Source: Glebionis coronaria (Eukaryota; Streptophyta; Magnoliopsida; Asterales; Asteraceae). From it: 64,000 nucleotides of DNA. The stretch is from assembly GCA_025667525.1 (NCBI GenBank), contig CM046874.1:661248963-661312962 (forward strand), in the 5' to 3' direction. Each line of letters begins with the position of its first letter. Within the stretch, counting starts at the first letter, position 1. Below the pieces are notes generated by a model that saw nothing but the letters and a program-made list of their open reading frames with translations, had not been told where the DNA came from and did no database searches. This document shows, piece by piece, positions 34,001 to 44,089 of the stretch. A program made the position numbers and the translations under genes.

Positions 34001-34455
34001 GCACTTCTGGATCTGTGCAACTCCTAGGAGATAGATTGATCAGTTGGTCTTCAAAAAGGCAGAAAAGCGCTGCAATATCAAGCACGGAGGCTGAATACAT
34101 CGCCATGTCCGGTTGTTGTGCTCAAGTCCTTTGGATGAGATCACAATTAACTGACTACGGTCTTGGATTTAACAAAATCCCGATGTATTGTGACAACAAG
34201 AGCGCCATTGCCCTTTGCTGCAACTATGTTCAACACTCCCGGGCCAAGCACATAGACATTCGCTACCATTTCATCAAAGAGCAGGTGGAGAACGGAGTGA
34301 TCGAGCTGTATTTTGTCACTACTGAGTACCAGCTGGCGGATATGTTCACCAAAGCCTTAGATCGAGGACGAATCGAGTTTTTGATCGACAAGCTTGGCAT
34401 GAAATCATTCACCCCAGCGACTCTCAAAGAGTTGGCAGAAGAATCAGCTGAATAG
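30988..34455 (+). CDS. Element B pol (PR-IN-RT-RH), intact
   Basis: 1155-aa copia polyprotein with no internal stop. Protease [14 protein letters not shown] near residue 8. GAG-pre-integrase zinc region [15 protein letters not shown]...CSACSRGK (~140-185). Integrase catalytic D ~204 (HMDLCGP), D 267 (TDNGTEF) and E 303 (GVVERRN), with the classical 35-residue D-E spacing. [26 protein letters not shown], catalytic YVDD (Asp 831-832). RNase [32 protein letters not shown]. All signature residues are present. With identical LTRs this suggests a recently active element. How it is expressed relative to gag (frameshift or splicing) is not settled. Confidence 0.95.
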   Translation: MVQIILWYLDSGCSKHMTGNRSMLRNFVSKFLGTVKFGNDHIAKIMGYGEYQIGNVTISRVYYVEGLGHNLFSVGQFCDSNLEVAFRQHTCFIRNMEGKDLLKGSRGANLYTLSLQDMMAASPVCLLSKASKTKSWLWHRRLSHLNFDAINHLAKNELVRGLPKLKFHKDHLCSACSRGKSTKKSYKPKAEDTNQEKLHLLHMDLCGPMRTESVSGKKFILVIVDDFSRFTWVRFLRTKDEAPKAIITFLKFIQVRLNTTVRRIRTDNGTEFVNQTLRDYYEGVGISHETSAARTPQQNGVVERRNRTLMEAARTMLIYANAPLFLWAEAISTACFTQNRSIIRKRHGKTPYELLHDRKPDVSFFHVFGALCYPNINSENLGKLQPKADIGIFIGYSPSKRAYRIYNRRLGKIVETMDADFDELTAMASEQHSSEPALHEMGPGAISSGLVPNNPTSTSFLPPSRPEWDKLFQPLFDEFFDPPTDEVPAPGVIAPIPEVVAQVNEPLSNASTIQVEPDAPSPSDSQTTPESSPLLVPNDVEEDTTDHDLEYAHLQELPFFGVAIPENPSVASTSEEAPSIVHSRPPRIENHSTKWTKDHPIRNVIGDLDRPVSTRHQLQESALYCYFDAFLSEVEPKNWQQAMTQSSWIEAMQEELNEFKRLEVWELVPRPDKVNILTLLWVYKVKLDEMGSVLKNKARLVARGYKQALGIDFEESFAPVARLEAIRLFLAFAAHMNMIVYQMDVKTAFLNGELREEVYVSQPDGFVSTESPNHVYKLKKALYGLKQAPRAWYDLLSTYLMSEGFSKGKVDPTLFTLKDGNDMLLVQIYVDDIIFAATNIELSKQFEKIMSTRFQMSMMGKISFFLGLQISQNPRGIFINQSKYALESLKKYNFENCDPVDTPMVEKTKLDEDRDGIIVDPKLYRGMIGTLLYLTASRPDLQFAVCMCARYQARPTEKHLHVVKRIFRYLKGTLHRGLWYPKDSSIALISYADADHAGCQDTRRSTSGSVQLLGDRLISWSSKRQKSAAISSTEAEYIAMSGCCAQVLWMRSQLTDYGLGFNKIPMYCDNKSAIALCCNYVQHSRAKHIDIRYHFIKEQVENGVIELYFVTTEYQLADMFTKALDRGRIEFLIDKLGMKSFTPATLKELAEESAE

Positions 34456-35757
34456 TCGTGGTAAACTATTCAGAGTATCCTTTGGTTGTGATCATGTATA
34501 TTATCGTAAATATATAAACCACAAAAAGAAAATACAAAAATATAAAACCAAGAAAAACCATAAAAAATATAAAACCAACAAAAACCATAAAAAATATAAA
34601 ATCCAGAACAACCAAAAATATTTTTTGTTTTAAAAACGGGCATGTCTTTTAGTACGGTAATATTTACGGCCTTAGAAATGTCGATCAATATTGACACGGT
34701 GCCATAAATAGAGTCCGTATAAAAGTTGTACATTTTCAAAACATGCCCATAATGGCTTGTAGTTATTTCAGACTGCAACCCGGTTTTCATATTAAAGTCA
34801 CGTATTTCCTTCGAAAACGTTGACTCAGAACGGGAATTAATTTTCTCGGGCATGATTTACAAGCCAAATCATGCAAAGGGATCAAGGTTACTTTATACCT
34901 TGGTCTGACACGAATTTGTGTACGTCTCAGTGCATTAATTTGTTAAAATAAGAGAAATCTTATTGACACCACGAATCAAAATTTTTCAAGAAAATAAATT
35001 GGAAATGCTTTCATCACTATTTGACTCTTTAAACAATGACTACAGCTCTTTAAATAGAAAACGGGTCATTGTTTAAGGGGGAGAAAATAGTAAAATCATC
35101 TTCGTCATTAAAATTGATTTTCAAAAGTGATTGTGAAAATTAAGAGCTACATGGTAATTGAGTGGTTTTACTTTAGAAAACGCCTAGTGTTCGTTCTAAG
35201 TGATAGGCATTGCTTTTAGATAATTGGAGATATGCTAATAGCTGCGATTGCTAAAGTTGTGTGTACGTTTAACACGAGTTAGGAGAAATGGAAAAATTAG
35301 AAACAAAAAGGAAAGAGTATAGATAATGGAGGGACTAAAAGTGTGATTTATTGTAACTTGTCAAAAGTTTTGACCTAGTCAACTAAATACCACCCGCCCC
35401 CCTATTTTCTAAATCACTGTTAAACTCTCATTTGCCGCCATTGTTAAAAGAAATTACACACACTCACAAGAAATCAAAACTTTCATTTAATCCGTCTAGC
35501 TCGTGTTCGTTCAACAAACAAGGTAAATAACATCAATTACTAAACTTCTAATTCATATCATTTTTCATATAATTCTGTTAAACAATGCTCAATTACTCAG
35601 TCTAATCCACTTAGGGTTATTTGATTAAATTAGGCTAAATTGATTAAGGATTTATGGTGGGATTTGCTTGGAATAGGTTAAATGATGTTTATATTGCCTT
35701 AAGTTTGCCTTAGAAATTCACAAACGCGTTAGACTAAAACATCTGAGATTCGTTTGA
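34456..35757 (+). other. B spacer between pol and second TTCCG array
   Basis: Non-coding. Contains an A-rich imperfect repeat of AAAACCATAAAAAATATAAAACCA type (34505-34620), a PPT-like AAGGGGGAGAAAATAG (35075-35090), and near 35384 a CTAAATACC motif resembling the TATA context of the LTR. About 130 bp further on, CAACAAACAAG is followed by GTAAATAAC (35522), a good splice-donor look-alike. Confidence 0.6.
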
Positions 35758-36252
35758 AAAGTTCCGAATGAACACTGGATACAAACTTCCGAATGAAGGA
35801 TTTCTTCTGAAAAACTTCCGAATGAGGAAGTTCCGAATGAAGGACTTCCGAATGAGGAAGTTCCGAATGAAGGACTTCCGAATGAGGAAGTTCCGAATGA
35901 AGAACTTCCGAATGAAGGAAGTTCCGAATGAAGAACTTCCGAATGAAGGAAGTTCCGAATGAAGGAATGTTCCGAATGAAGAAGTTCCGAATGAAGAACT
36001 TCCGAATGAAGGAAGTTCCGAATGAAGGAATGTTCCGGATGAAGGAAGTTCCGAATGAAGAACTTCCGGATGAAGGAAGTTCCGAATGAAGAACTTCCGG
36101 ATGAAGGAAGTTCCGAATGAAGAACTTCCGGATGAAGGAAGTTCCGAATGAAGAACTTCCGGATGAAGAAGTTCCGAATGAGGAGAAGTTCCGAATGAGG
36201 AAAAGTTCCGGATGAAAATGTTTCGAATGAAGAAATGTTCCGGATGAGATGT
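35758..36252 (+). repeat. Second TTCCGAATGA array in B
   Basis: About 38 copies of TTCCGAATGA or TTCCGGATGA. In the core they form GGAAGTTC-CGAATGAA-GAACTTCC type units with 8-bp stems. It lies just upstream of the accessory ORF, as the first array lies upstream of gag. The variant ends in GA, while the leader array ends in CA. Confidence 0.92.
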
Positions 36253-36365
36253 TTTGATTATTCTTGTTTGCATGCTATCTATGTACTTGTTGTTTTATCT
36301 TATGAAATGTGTTATGCTTAGAAGTAAGAATGATAGATAGCTATCTGTTTTTGTGCATCAACCTT

Positions 36366-36385
36366 TCTTGTCTTATCTTAAGCAG
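36366..36385 (+). promoter_or_regulatory. Putative splice acceptor before B accessory ORF
   Basis: TTCTTGTCTTATCTTAAGCAG ends at 36385, five bases before the ATG. With the donor-like site at 35522 it would remove an 864-nt leader intron holding the second TTCCG array. Confidence 0.45.
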
Positions 36386-36390
36386 ATAAA

Positions 36391-39300
36391 ATGACTAATC
36401 CAACAGTACAAGCTATCCAAGAATCTAGGGAAGCCGATATTGCTAAAGCCCGAACCCTTAAGTTTATACCCAACAACTATAGGCTGAAGCAAGTTTCTAA
36501 ATCCAATCACCATGGTTTTAAGGTCGCCATAGCCATTCTTGATAACTCCCATTTCAAGAACGCCCTTAGGAGTACAGCCTCGGTGCCTTATGAGTATATG
36601 TTTGAATTTTGGGCAACCAAGGATTTCACTTCGAACAAAATCACCTTCACCATAGACAACAAGCAGCAGACACTCACCGTTTCAGACTTCCGTAAGATGC
36701 TTGGTATACGGGATACACCCAAGGGCATGTCTTTCTCAAGGGATCCTACTAAAGATGAACTCGCGGAGTTATTTGATGCACTTGGATGTCCGGAAATACG
36801 AGTTGCATCTGAGTTTACAACTGCTAAGGTGGGACAACCCTGGAGAGCTTTGATGGGTATTCTCAGTAAATGCCTTACACCAAAAACGAGTGGACATGAT
36901 GCTTTGCGAAGTCCGATAATGAACCTCTTCTATGGCATGTACAAAGCTGCGAATTCAGATTATGCTTTGTTGATATGGGAAGAATTCACCTTTCAACTCT
37001 TCCACAACAAGAAGCTGAAGACAAACTTCTTTCCTTATCCTCGGTTTATTAAGCTCATCATAAATTATTTTATGAAGCTTGATGCTACTATTGATAGGCG
37101 TGCAGGAGGTCGCTATCACACTGAAGAAGCTGATGATACTGTAGATCTGAGGCATGAAGGACCGTCTACTGGTGTGATTCCGGGTCCTGTTCCTGATTAC
37201 CTTCTGTCAGACAAAATCAAAGGTTCTGCTGATTACAAGCTACTGCAGCTTGAAATCGAAAGGCTGAAAGCAAACCTTCAAACTGGAGAAGACTCATCCA
37301 CAACTGTTAAGAGTAAAGGTAAACGCAAACAACCAGCTGCGTTACCTGAACCCGAACCAAAGAAGAAGAGGTCAGAGGGTAAGAAGGGAAAGGGTAAGGA
37401 TTTGATGCGTCTACGTGATGAAGCAGATATTGTTGATCCTACTCTTGGTAAAACCGAGCAACAACTGATGAAGATTGTTATTCAAAGGAGTAGGAAAGAT
37501 ACAGGCGGTAGTGGTTCAGGTGCGAGGGTAGATATCGAGGATGAGTACGAGGAACCGCATGATATTGATGAGTTTGGGTCACCTGAAAACTATTCCACTT
37601 CGAAGGAGCCATCAATCCCTATTTCAACAAGTGTGGAAAAGGAACCTGTTGCTTCTACGATCATGGTGACAACTCAACCTTTGGCAACTCTACCACCACC
37701 AATCCAACCCTTAACAACCCGACCAACCCGACCGGCTTCCACACCAATTCTTCCACCACCCATAATCCCTACCCTTAGTACAGCAGTTACAACCGAGCCT
37801 ATTCCATCAACATCTGCAACATCTGCAACTTCTGCAATGGCAGCAATAGTGTTGGGCGAGATGTTGGATAAACATACGGATGCTCACAAGAGAGAAATGA
37901 ATGAACTTCGCCAAGAGTTAAATAGAAGAGCTCAAAGTGAAGAAGCATCAAGGAAAGCTCAAGAAGAGTTGATTGCCAAGTTCGCTGCAGACTTGGAAGC
38001 TACACGAAAGGCTCATGCAGAGGAAATTGCTCAGGTTAAGCAGGCTGAGGCTAATAAACATGCTGCACGCATTACCAGACTTCAAGCAATGAGGGATAAA
38101 TATAAGGAACAAAAAGAAGCACTCGAAGTATCTGTGAAAGAAAGAGTGCAAGAATCCGTTGAATCCTTAATGCCTAAGCTTCGTGACGAGTTGAAGACAC
38201 TTGCTGCTGACAACTTGATGGTCAAATCATCCAACCCTTCCGAAGCCGCCTATAAGATTGCTTATGACCTGACGGATTTTGAATTGAAGAAGATCCTTAA
38301 GGCTCGAATGGTGGAACTTGGGTCGCATGATAAATCGAGGATTCAACGGGCTCTATTTAAATCCCTGAATGATGCTATCATGGAGGATGATAGATTATTC
38401 AAAATGTTTGGAAGTGTGGTACCATATCACATCTTACCTGAGGAAGAAAGGGAAGAGAGTGAAGAAGAGGGTACGGGTGAAGAAGAGGAAGAAGAAGAAG
38501 AGGAAGGTGAAAAGGAGAAAGACGATGAAGAAGGTGGTGATGATGATGAGGGTGGTGATGATGATGAGGATGATGACGATGATGAGGATGATGAGGATGA
38601 TGATGGCGATGATGGTGATGATGAGAATCAGGAGAGTGCAAGGGGTAGTAACGGGGATGATAATCAGGATGATGATGGGGGTGAACAACCGAAAAAGGGA
38701 GACAAGGTTACCAGCTCCAAGAAGACTGCTACTAAGACTGGAACCAAGTCCACCAAAGATGCAGCACCGAAGGATAAATCGACATCCTCGGAATCACGAA
38801 GAACTAAGTGGCGCCACGATGTGAATGCCACTACAGCGTCTTCGGCTCCCGGTATTTCTATCGCTGTGTCTGTACCTATTACCACTAACCCCATTAGTTC
38901 TGCTGTTGTTCCTCCTGTGATTGCAGAATCAGTGACGGAACCCGAAGCTGCACAAAACTCTCCAGTTCAAGACACTGCTGAAATGCCTGAAACTGAACCA
39001 GTAGATGTTCGCACTTCCACTCCTCAACAACAGGTTCAACAATCTACGGTTCCTGAACCAAGCATTCGTGCCTGGGAAGACACGTTGGAGATAGACGAGT
39101 CTGCACCACCACAAGCTTGGATCACGGCAGCAGCTCAATATGATCCGATCACAGATGCTGACAAAGATGTGCTGTATCTGCGTATCCGGAGTCCGATTGA
39201 CTTATGCGCATTTTTTGCTCATGAGTATAAGACTTCGGTTACTCCATCCTTGGTCAAGAAAGCGATGAAAGATAAGAGACTGCGTGCCAAAACCCGATTA

Positions 39301-40374
39301 CCCCGAATAGAGTTCGAGTACTATGCCGATGAGATCATAAAGGCTTTGAAAACCGTTCAAAGGCCAGGACTTCATGAATCAGACAGAGCTCCACCTCCAA
39401 TGGATCCTGCTCAAGATAATCAGATTGCTCTTGACTTCTTCGTCACCAACGATCTTGAGTATCTACTGAAGGGATCATCAAAGTATGCAACATCCCTGAC
39501 TTTGCTGAAAGCTGCCAACTGGGGGACAATACCCTTCATCGAGGAAAAGGTAAATCGACTCTGGGTCCCAAAAATGAATCGTAATTATGATATGTATGCT
39601 GTCATAGGTGCATCTCATTGGGACGAACGAGTCCGAAGGGCGTACAGGGGTTGCTGCATGGTCAAGTCTGGAAGCAATGTTAGATCCGACATCCGTATCT
39701 CCAGCATCTTAGGAATGAAAACTGAAGCCAAGAACGGCTACTATCATGTGACGGAGATTCGCTTGAAAAGGGAGGATGACAGGGAATATAAAATCCAGCA
39801 AGGAGATTTTTCCATCATTCGCCTTGAGGATATTGAAGATATGCTGCTTCTGATGACCCGAGATCAACTTACTCACATTCCTCGTGAAGATCTGATTGCT
39901 TTAAATACAGCACTTCGTATGTTTACACGAAGCGTTGTCATCAAGTCACAAGTGGAAGATCTTCAGTTGGGAGTCGAAAGCTATCAGAGGAGGCTCAATT
40001 TAACTCGCCCTGTGAATCAAGTGCTACCTCAACATGTAGAAAGATGTCCCTACACCGGCATTTCTGTCCCGAATTCTGGAATTTTCTACTTGAACAGTCG
40101 AGGTTTGATGAAGTTTATGAGGGTGGGGGAGCTCCACAAGTATAGCGATGGCACTCTTATACAAGTCAGAGATAAGTTGGAGCATCTGAACTCGGGAGGG
40201 ACTTTGCCAGAGATGACGGAGGATTGGCATCCGGGTTACCGGCAGATGGCAAAGTATGTGATCAAAAAGATCGATCAAAAGCTCCGTGAACGTAGATTGA
40301 TGAGGAGCTTGGAAAGATTCGTGGGTGGAAGACCGTATTTAGTGCACCACAAGCTACTGCAACGATCCATCTGA
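36391..40374 (+). CDS. Element B 3' accessory ORF (1327 aa)
   Basis: An intact ORF in the pol-to-LTR interval. The N-terminal domain (~45-225) has FW at 73-74, WRAL at 151, CLTPK at 161 and YPRF at 216, colinear with FW65, WKYL144, CLSPK154 and YPRF204 of A's accessory ORF. Further on are a basic NLS-like run (KKKRSEGKKGKGK, ~325), a Pro/Thr-rich linker, a coiled coil (~491-590), an extreme Glu/Asp run (~687-750), and a conserved C-terminal domain (~905-1327) with EDLQLGVESYQ, LMKFMRVGELHKYSDGTL and MRSLERFVGGRPY. I recall this last block from many Asteraceae copia-linked predictions. No signal peptide or clear membrane segment is seen, so a classical envelope is unlikely. Function unknown. 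The ATG follows an acceptor-like CAG by five bases. Confidence 0.82.
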   Translation: MTNPTVQAIQESREADIAKARTLKFIPNNYRLKQVSKSNHHGFKVAIAILDNSHFKNALRSTASVPYEYMFEFWATKDFTSNKITFTIDNKQQTLTVSDFRKMLGIRDTPKGMSFSRDPTKDELAELFDALGCPEIRVASEFTTAKVGQPWRALMGILSKCLTPKTSGHDALRSPIMNLFYGMYKAANSDYALLIWEEFTFQLFHNKKLKTNFFPYPRFIKLIINYFMKLDATIDRRAGGRYHTEEADDTVDLRHEGPSTGVIPGPVPDYLLSDKIKGSADYKLLQLEIERLKANLQTGEDSSTTVKSKGKRKQPAALPEPEPKKKRSEGKKGKGKDLMRLRDEADIVDPTLGKTEQQLMKIVIQRSRKDTGGSGSGARVDIEDEYEEPHDIDEFGSPENYSTSKEPSIPISTSVEKEPVASTIMVTTQPLATLPPPIQPLTTRPTRPASTPILPPPIIPTLSTAVTTEPIPSTSATSATSAMAAIVLGEMLDKHTDAHKREMNELRQELNRRAQSEEASRKAQEELIAKFAADLEATRKAHAEEIAQVKQAEANKHAARITRLQAMRDKYKEQKEALEVSVKERVQESVESLMPKLRDELKTLAADNLMVKSSNPSEAAYKIAYDLTDFELKKILKARMVELGSHDKSRIQRALFKSLNDAIMEDDRLFKMFGSVVPYHILPEEEREESEEEGTGEEEEEEEEEGEKEKDDEEGGDDDEGGDDDEDDDDDEDDEDDDGDDGDDENQESARGSNGDDNQDDDGGEQPKKGDKVTSSKKTATKTGTKSTKDAAPKDKSTSSESRRTKWRHDVNATTASSAPGISIAVSVPITTNPISSAVVPPVIAESVTEPEAAQNSPVQDTAEMPETEPVDVRTSTPQQQVQQSTVPEPSIRAWEDTLEIDESAPPQAWITAAAQYDPITDADKDVLYLRIRSPIDLCAFFAHEYKTSVTPSLVKKAMKDKRLRAKTRLPRIEFEYYADEIIKALKTVQRPGLHESDRAPPPMDPAQDNQIALDFFVTNDLEYLLKGSSKYATSLTLLKAANWGTIPFIEEKVNRLWVPKMNRNYDMYAVIGASHWDERVRRAYRGCCMVKSGSNVRSDIRISSILGMKTEAKNGYYHVTEIRLKREDDREYKIQQGDFSIIRLEDIEDMLLLMTRDQLTHIPREDLIALNTALRMFTRSVVIKSQVEDLQLGVESYQRRLNLTRPVNQVLPQHVERCPYTGISVPNSGIFYLNSRGLMKFMRVGELHKYSDGTLIQVRDKLEHLNSGGTLPEMTEDWHPGYRQMAKYVIKKIDQKLRERRLMRSLERFVGGRPYLVHHKLLQRSI

Positions 40375-40790
40375 TGGGTCGTACATCTCAGGTCACTTTA
40401 TATTGGTTTTCAATTGTGAATATGTAAATTTGTGAATAATGTGCTTGAATGGCTTGTTGTAGTGTTAAGGTATGAAAATTTTTCAAGAATTTCTCACGAG
40501 ATTCTAAATCTTTCAAAATATATCATACCAAAGCACTACAACTATCCCTTATTAACTTAAGGGGGAGCAATAACTTGTTCTATGGCCAAACATTGATTTC
40601 ATTTTTACCCAAAGACCGGTTAATCCATTCAATATCCCAAATATTAATGGTTAACATTTTGGATAAGGGGAGAAAATGGGATTAAGGAGACGTAAGTGTT
40701 ACTTGGCTAAAAGATGAAAAAGACTTAATGATAATCCAACTTAATATGTGTTAAGCACGTGTTAAGGGGGAGCGTTTTTGATGATCAAAA

Positions 40791-40839
40791 CACCTAAGGT
40801 ACAAAACTTTTGATTTCAATATCACAAGTACCTTAGGTG
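40791..40839 (+). other. Long hairpin in B 3' region
   Basis: CACCTAAGGTAC (40791-40802) and GTACCTTAGGTG (40828-40839) are perfect inverted copies with a 25-nt loop. The stem extends imperfectly outward (gatcaaaa/ttttcaat). Role unknown. Confidence 0.75.
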
Positions 40840-41549
40840 ATTTTCAATGATGTTTTCATGGTGGCAATTCCTTTCCAAAACACGCTTAATTCACGACGGA
40901 TGTGGTGACAAAAGGGTGGTAGGAATAGGTTAAGTCCAATGATTCATCAGAGCCGATGGAATCTTCCCAAGGACAATTCCCTAGTTAGAATTAGAAGTCC
41001 TAGGAAAGATGGAGAAAGAATGTGAACGTAGCTGAATGCCGACCAAGTACTTAAGCTAGCACTGGAACAATCACAACAAGGTGCTAGTGATGACGTATTG
41101 GTAAGCATTGAAGGGGTTGAAGAATGAAAAAGAAATGTAAAGATAAAGGGTGTAAAGAAAGAAGCCCTCCTTACAACTTTAGGCAGAAACCGGGTCAATA
41201 CATATGCTATTGAGGTCATTTTTGTTAATGATTCTCGGTATTGAAGAAAGACATCATGGACCCAGTGATGCAATGCACAACCCTTCCCCAGCTAACTCAA
41301 ATATCTCTCAAAAGGTATTTGTTTTAATCACACGGAGATCAACACGTTATCTATTGGTTTATTCACTTCGAATAAACTGGTATTGAAAAGGTGGCACTCC
41401 TCTCCAGCCATCGCTCACTAAATCAAAACGCACAATCGAGTCTAGAGCCAAGAGATCATCAAAAGTCTCATTAGGACACTTTCCATTTATTCCTTGCTTT
41501 CTCACACACTGTGAAAAGTAAGAGATTTTCATGAGTCCTACGCAATATT

Positions 41550-41931
41550 CTTGTAATATTGCCAGAACATCCGAGTAATACGTAAGTATTACAATGAAGA
41601 TGGAAATCCTGCTTGAGCCAACATCAAACAAGCTCATGGTAGGTTACACGTGCGGTTCTTTTAGAACCAATCTTGTGAAAAACTGGAAGGTAACAGTGGT
41701 TTAATTCTTAATTGAACTTAAACTCGTTCCAGGCCTCTTCGCATTATCATATGATCTTGCCAGAACACTCAGAGTGACTCTTTATTGACCACAGTGACGA
41801 GTGGAAATCCTTCTAGTGTCAACATCAAACAGCACTTGGTAGGTAACGTGCAAGATTCTTTATGAATCGAGCTCGTGACAACTGGAAAGCAACGATGGTG
41901 AAAATCTTAATTGAAATTCACTTGTTCCAGG
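41550..41931 (+). repeat. Imperfect ~180-bp direct duplication in B
   Basis: About 41550-41733 and 41755-41931 share an ordered series: ttgccagaaca, gtggaaatcct/atggaaatcct, caacatcaaac, ggtaggt-acgtgc, gtga-aactggaa, taattgaa, cgttccagg/ttgttccagg. It is too diverged for a very recent duplication, yet B's LTRs are identical, so it predates this insertion. Confidence 0.7.
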
Positions 41932-42176
41932 TTTCATGAATTGACGGCTTTTAATCACAAGGATAATTTATTCAAGTGATTCACTCTTTATGTTCGCAGT
42001 CAGCTTTGGACGGTCGAATAAAGAGAACGGGTTTACCCGCGAAATCCTGTCAGGAAGTTACTTAATTGAAACTATCCGTCACGGGTACGATATCTAATAT
42101 CGTCCAACGGTCTTCACCGACCGGAGGTAAAATGCTACCGAATTAGAATAAAATGTTCAAAGCCATTTTATTCGTG

Positions 42177-42285
42177 TCGTTGCTGTGTACCTGCTAAAGA
42201 CGGTGGCGTTGCTGAGTACCTGTTGAAGACGGTGGCGTTGCTGTGTACCAGTGAAGACGGTGGTGTTGCGGTGTACCTGTGAAAG
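42177..42285 (+). repeat. 30-bp tandem repeat in B
   Basis: Four imperfect copies of a unit built from GTTGCTGTGTACCTG and a GAAGACGGTGGC-type end. Confidence 0.8.
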
Positions 42286-42336
42286 TCGTTCCCACATGCT
42301 TATGTCTTTTGCAACAAAAATTCAAGAAAGTACAAG

Positions 42337-42573
42337 ATGAAGTCTTCTGCTGTACCAAATTCTGAAGCTTTCAAGAATCCAACAAAAAGACGTAAGTGTG
42401 TGGAACATGAAGTCACGAGGAGGCAAAGTTCACAAGAAAGGCAAAGATCGCACGTGAAAGGCCAAAGAACAATGCTCTCAAGTCAAAGCCAAAAAGATCA
42501 AACCAACATATTCACAACAAAAGAAAGAAAAAGAAGAAAAGACTACGAGCTAAAGAACGAAGACTTAGTATAG
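42337..42573 (+). CDS. Small basic ORF near B 3' end (78 aa, hypothetical)
   Basis: An ATG-initiated 78-codon frame rich in Lys, Arg, Gln and Ser (NPTKRRKC, RRQSSQERQRS, KERKRRKDYE) ending 52 bp before the 3' LTR. The composition resembles a nuclear-localising or RNA-binding tail, but the length is close to chance in A-rich DNA and no homologue is recognised. I list it as a possibility only. Confidence 0.2.
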   Translation: MKSSAVPNSEAFKNPTKRRKCVEHEVTRRQSSQERQRSHVKGQRTMLSSQSQKDQTNIFTTKERKRRKDYELKNEDLV

Positions 42574-42612
42574 TATGCTAGGTTTAGAACTTTGTAACGT
42601 GGAGTGACCTCC

Positions 42613-42625
42613 CTTAGGGGGAGAT
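42613..42625 (+). other. Polypurine tract of B
   Basis: CTTAGGGGGAGAT directly before the 3' LTR. Confidence 0.8.
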
Positions 42626-42955
42626 TGTTAGAAATACGTTTTAACGTATATTAGAAGTATCGGTCACTCCACAATATGATTTATGTTGTAATAGCTCGTA
42701 GTTAGTAATTAGTTATCATTTGCTTATTAACTTAAGTAAGAACCGGTCCATGGGCTTGTCATGGACCGGCCCAAGTCCACTTATGACTTGGAACTATAAA
42801 TACCCCTTTCCACTAAGGAAAGGGGTTGGTTGTTATCATTTCTTAATTTCCACTTAATAAAATTCACATAGTTTCTCTCACTTTCTCTCTCTAACTTTCT
42901 CTCTCTAGAAATTAACAAACCCCTTCATAGATTCATTGATTATCAATATTCTACA
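42626..42955 (+). repeat. 3' LTR of B
   Basis: 330 bp, apparently identical to 24986-25315, followed by target copy ttttg (42956-42960). Confidence 0.96.
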
Positions 42956-42961
42956 TTTTGC

Positions 42962-43040
42962 AACGTTGTCAGCAATATAATTGTCTAACGCTGACAAAGC
43001 TTCCCTCAACGTTGTCATGTGTTATCGGGGCGTTGTCAGC
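42962..43040 (+). repeat. 21-bp motif block in A spacer (first)
   Basis: Copies at 42962, 42987, 43008 and 43029, mostly of the AACGTTGTCAG/AACGCTGACAA form, with 21-bp spacing after the first. Confidence 0.8.
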
Positions 43041-43689
43041 AACAATGTTAGTTTTGTGGTTTTCAATCTAAATGTGCAGATGGTGTTAGCAGTATACCAT
43101 TGGATACAGAGTTGCTTATGGATCAATGGAGAAGCATTTGGACAAGTTTTTATTTATGGATGATGGTTGGAATGTTTCATTCCTATCTTGACATAAATAT
43201 ATATTTTTTTTATGTTCATGCATGATTTTAGCAACCTTTTGTATCATAGTTTAAGGGGAGGTTTTAGGAACCTTTAGGATGTTTGGGTATCCATATGATA
43301 CTCTTATCACAATTCTACATTGTGTCCACAGGTGAGTACGAGTTAGTTTTACTAAATCATGAGGCACTGTAGCATGCAAAGTTGATATACTATGCATGCT
43401 GCCAAGACATTTTTGGCCTAGAATTGGTTGTGGTCTGTTGGGAGACTTGGGAATGATTTTGTTATGGGAATTACCTGGGAGTAACAAGGGATTTTATAAG
43501 GTAACTTGGTTGTTAAGAGTTTTGGTTAGCAAGGGACACTAGAGGACTGTTATGTCTATCTTGCTTAAGCAAGTGTGCATAACTGGACAGTGCTTGCCGC
43601 CCTATAATAATTATCAGCTTTTGGTTATTTTCTCTAGGATAAATTCCTTGTTAAGGTCATTTTTCATTTTTAAAAAAATTTTATTTTTG

Positions 43690-43815
43690 GACGCTGACAA
43701 GGATTTTCCAAGCGTTGTTGTGACCAAATTGGACGCTGACATGGCTATAGGCAAACGTTGACAAGATTATAGCCGTTGGGCGTTGATAGGTTATTTTTGA
43801 CCGTTGACACTCAAT
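43690..43815 (+). repeat. 21-bp motif block in A spacer (second)
   Basis: Copies at 43690, 43711, 43732, about 43754, 43779 and 43800. Spacing is less strict than in the coding blocks. Confidence 0.8.
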
Positions 43816-43984
43816 GGGACCTACCCAGTTGTTACTTTTTGACATATTTTTTTAGGCCGTAATTTTGGGAGTTGTTACTTTACATTTAATGCATGAGATA
43901 ACTTATAAATTTTTCAATATTTTCATGATTGATTTTTGAAAATACTTGCCTATTTTTGGGCCTATCACATGCATTTTCTTCTCC

Positions 43985-43991
43985 TATAAAT
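43985..43991 (+). promoter_or_regulatory. Putative internal promoter of A accessory ORF
   Basis: TATAAAT in CTCCTATAAATTTGGC, 105 bp before the ATG. A leader rich in CT and poor in G runs between them (44016-44089). It looks like a stand-alone plant promoter rather than retroelement interior. Confidence 0.5.
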
Positions 43992-44089
43992 TTGGCTCCT
44001 ATTTTAAATAGGGTATCTATAATTCTTGTCTAACACATATTTCTCTTATCAACTTCATCTTCTTCACTTAAAATTAACAGCTTTCATTA

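Larger units (their letters stand above)
40375..42625 (+). other. 3' region of B after the accessory ORF
   Basis: Mostly non-coding, 2.25 kb. It holds PPT-like tracts near 40558, 40665 and 40763, a 12-bp perfect inverted repeat (40791-40839), an imperfect ~180-bp duplication (41550-41931), a 30-bp tandem repeat (42177-42285), a small basic ORF (42337-42573), and the polypurine tract before the 3' LTR. Confidence 0.75.
24986..42955 (+). mobile_element. Young, intact-looking Ty1/copia element B (18 kb)
   Basis: 17,970 bp between two 330-bp LTRs that I could not distinguish by eye, with perfect target copies ttttg (24981-24985, 42956-42960). Order: LTR, PBS, TTCCG-array leader, gag (26195-31039), pol (30988-34455), spacer with a second TTCCG array, accessory ORF (36391-40374), a 2.2-kb 3' region, PPT, LTR. 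All three large ORFs are open. It is very long for a copia element and its LTRs are short. I saw no LTR pair inside it that would explain the size by nesting. Confidence 0.93.
42961..44089 (+). other. A spacer between pol and accessory ORF (right of B)
   Basis: Non-coding. It has 21-bp motif blocks at 42962-43040 and 43690-43815, and a promoter-like stretch with TATAAAT at 43985 and a CT-rich leader before the accessory ORF. The middle (43040-43680) shows nothing I can name. Confidence 0.7.

Noticed and set aside
25582..36252. CRISPR-like arrays of short repeats
   Set aside because: Repeats are irregular in spacing and have no unique spacers, and the context is plant retrotransposons.
38399..38824. 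His-rich, Met-rich and Leu/Ile-rich frames opposite or beside the acidic run of B's accessory ORF
   Set aside because: They are shadows of GAT/GAG-rich codons in other frames.
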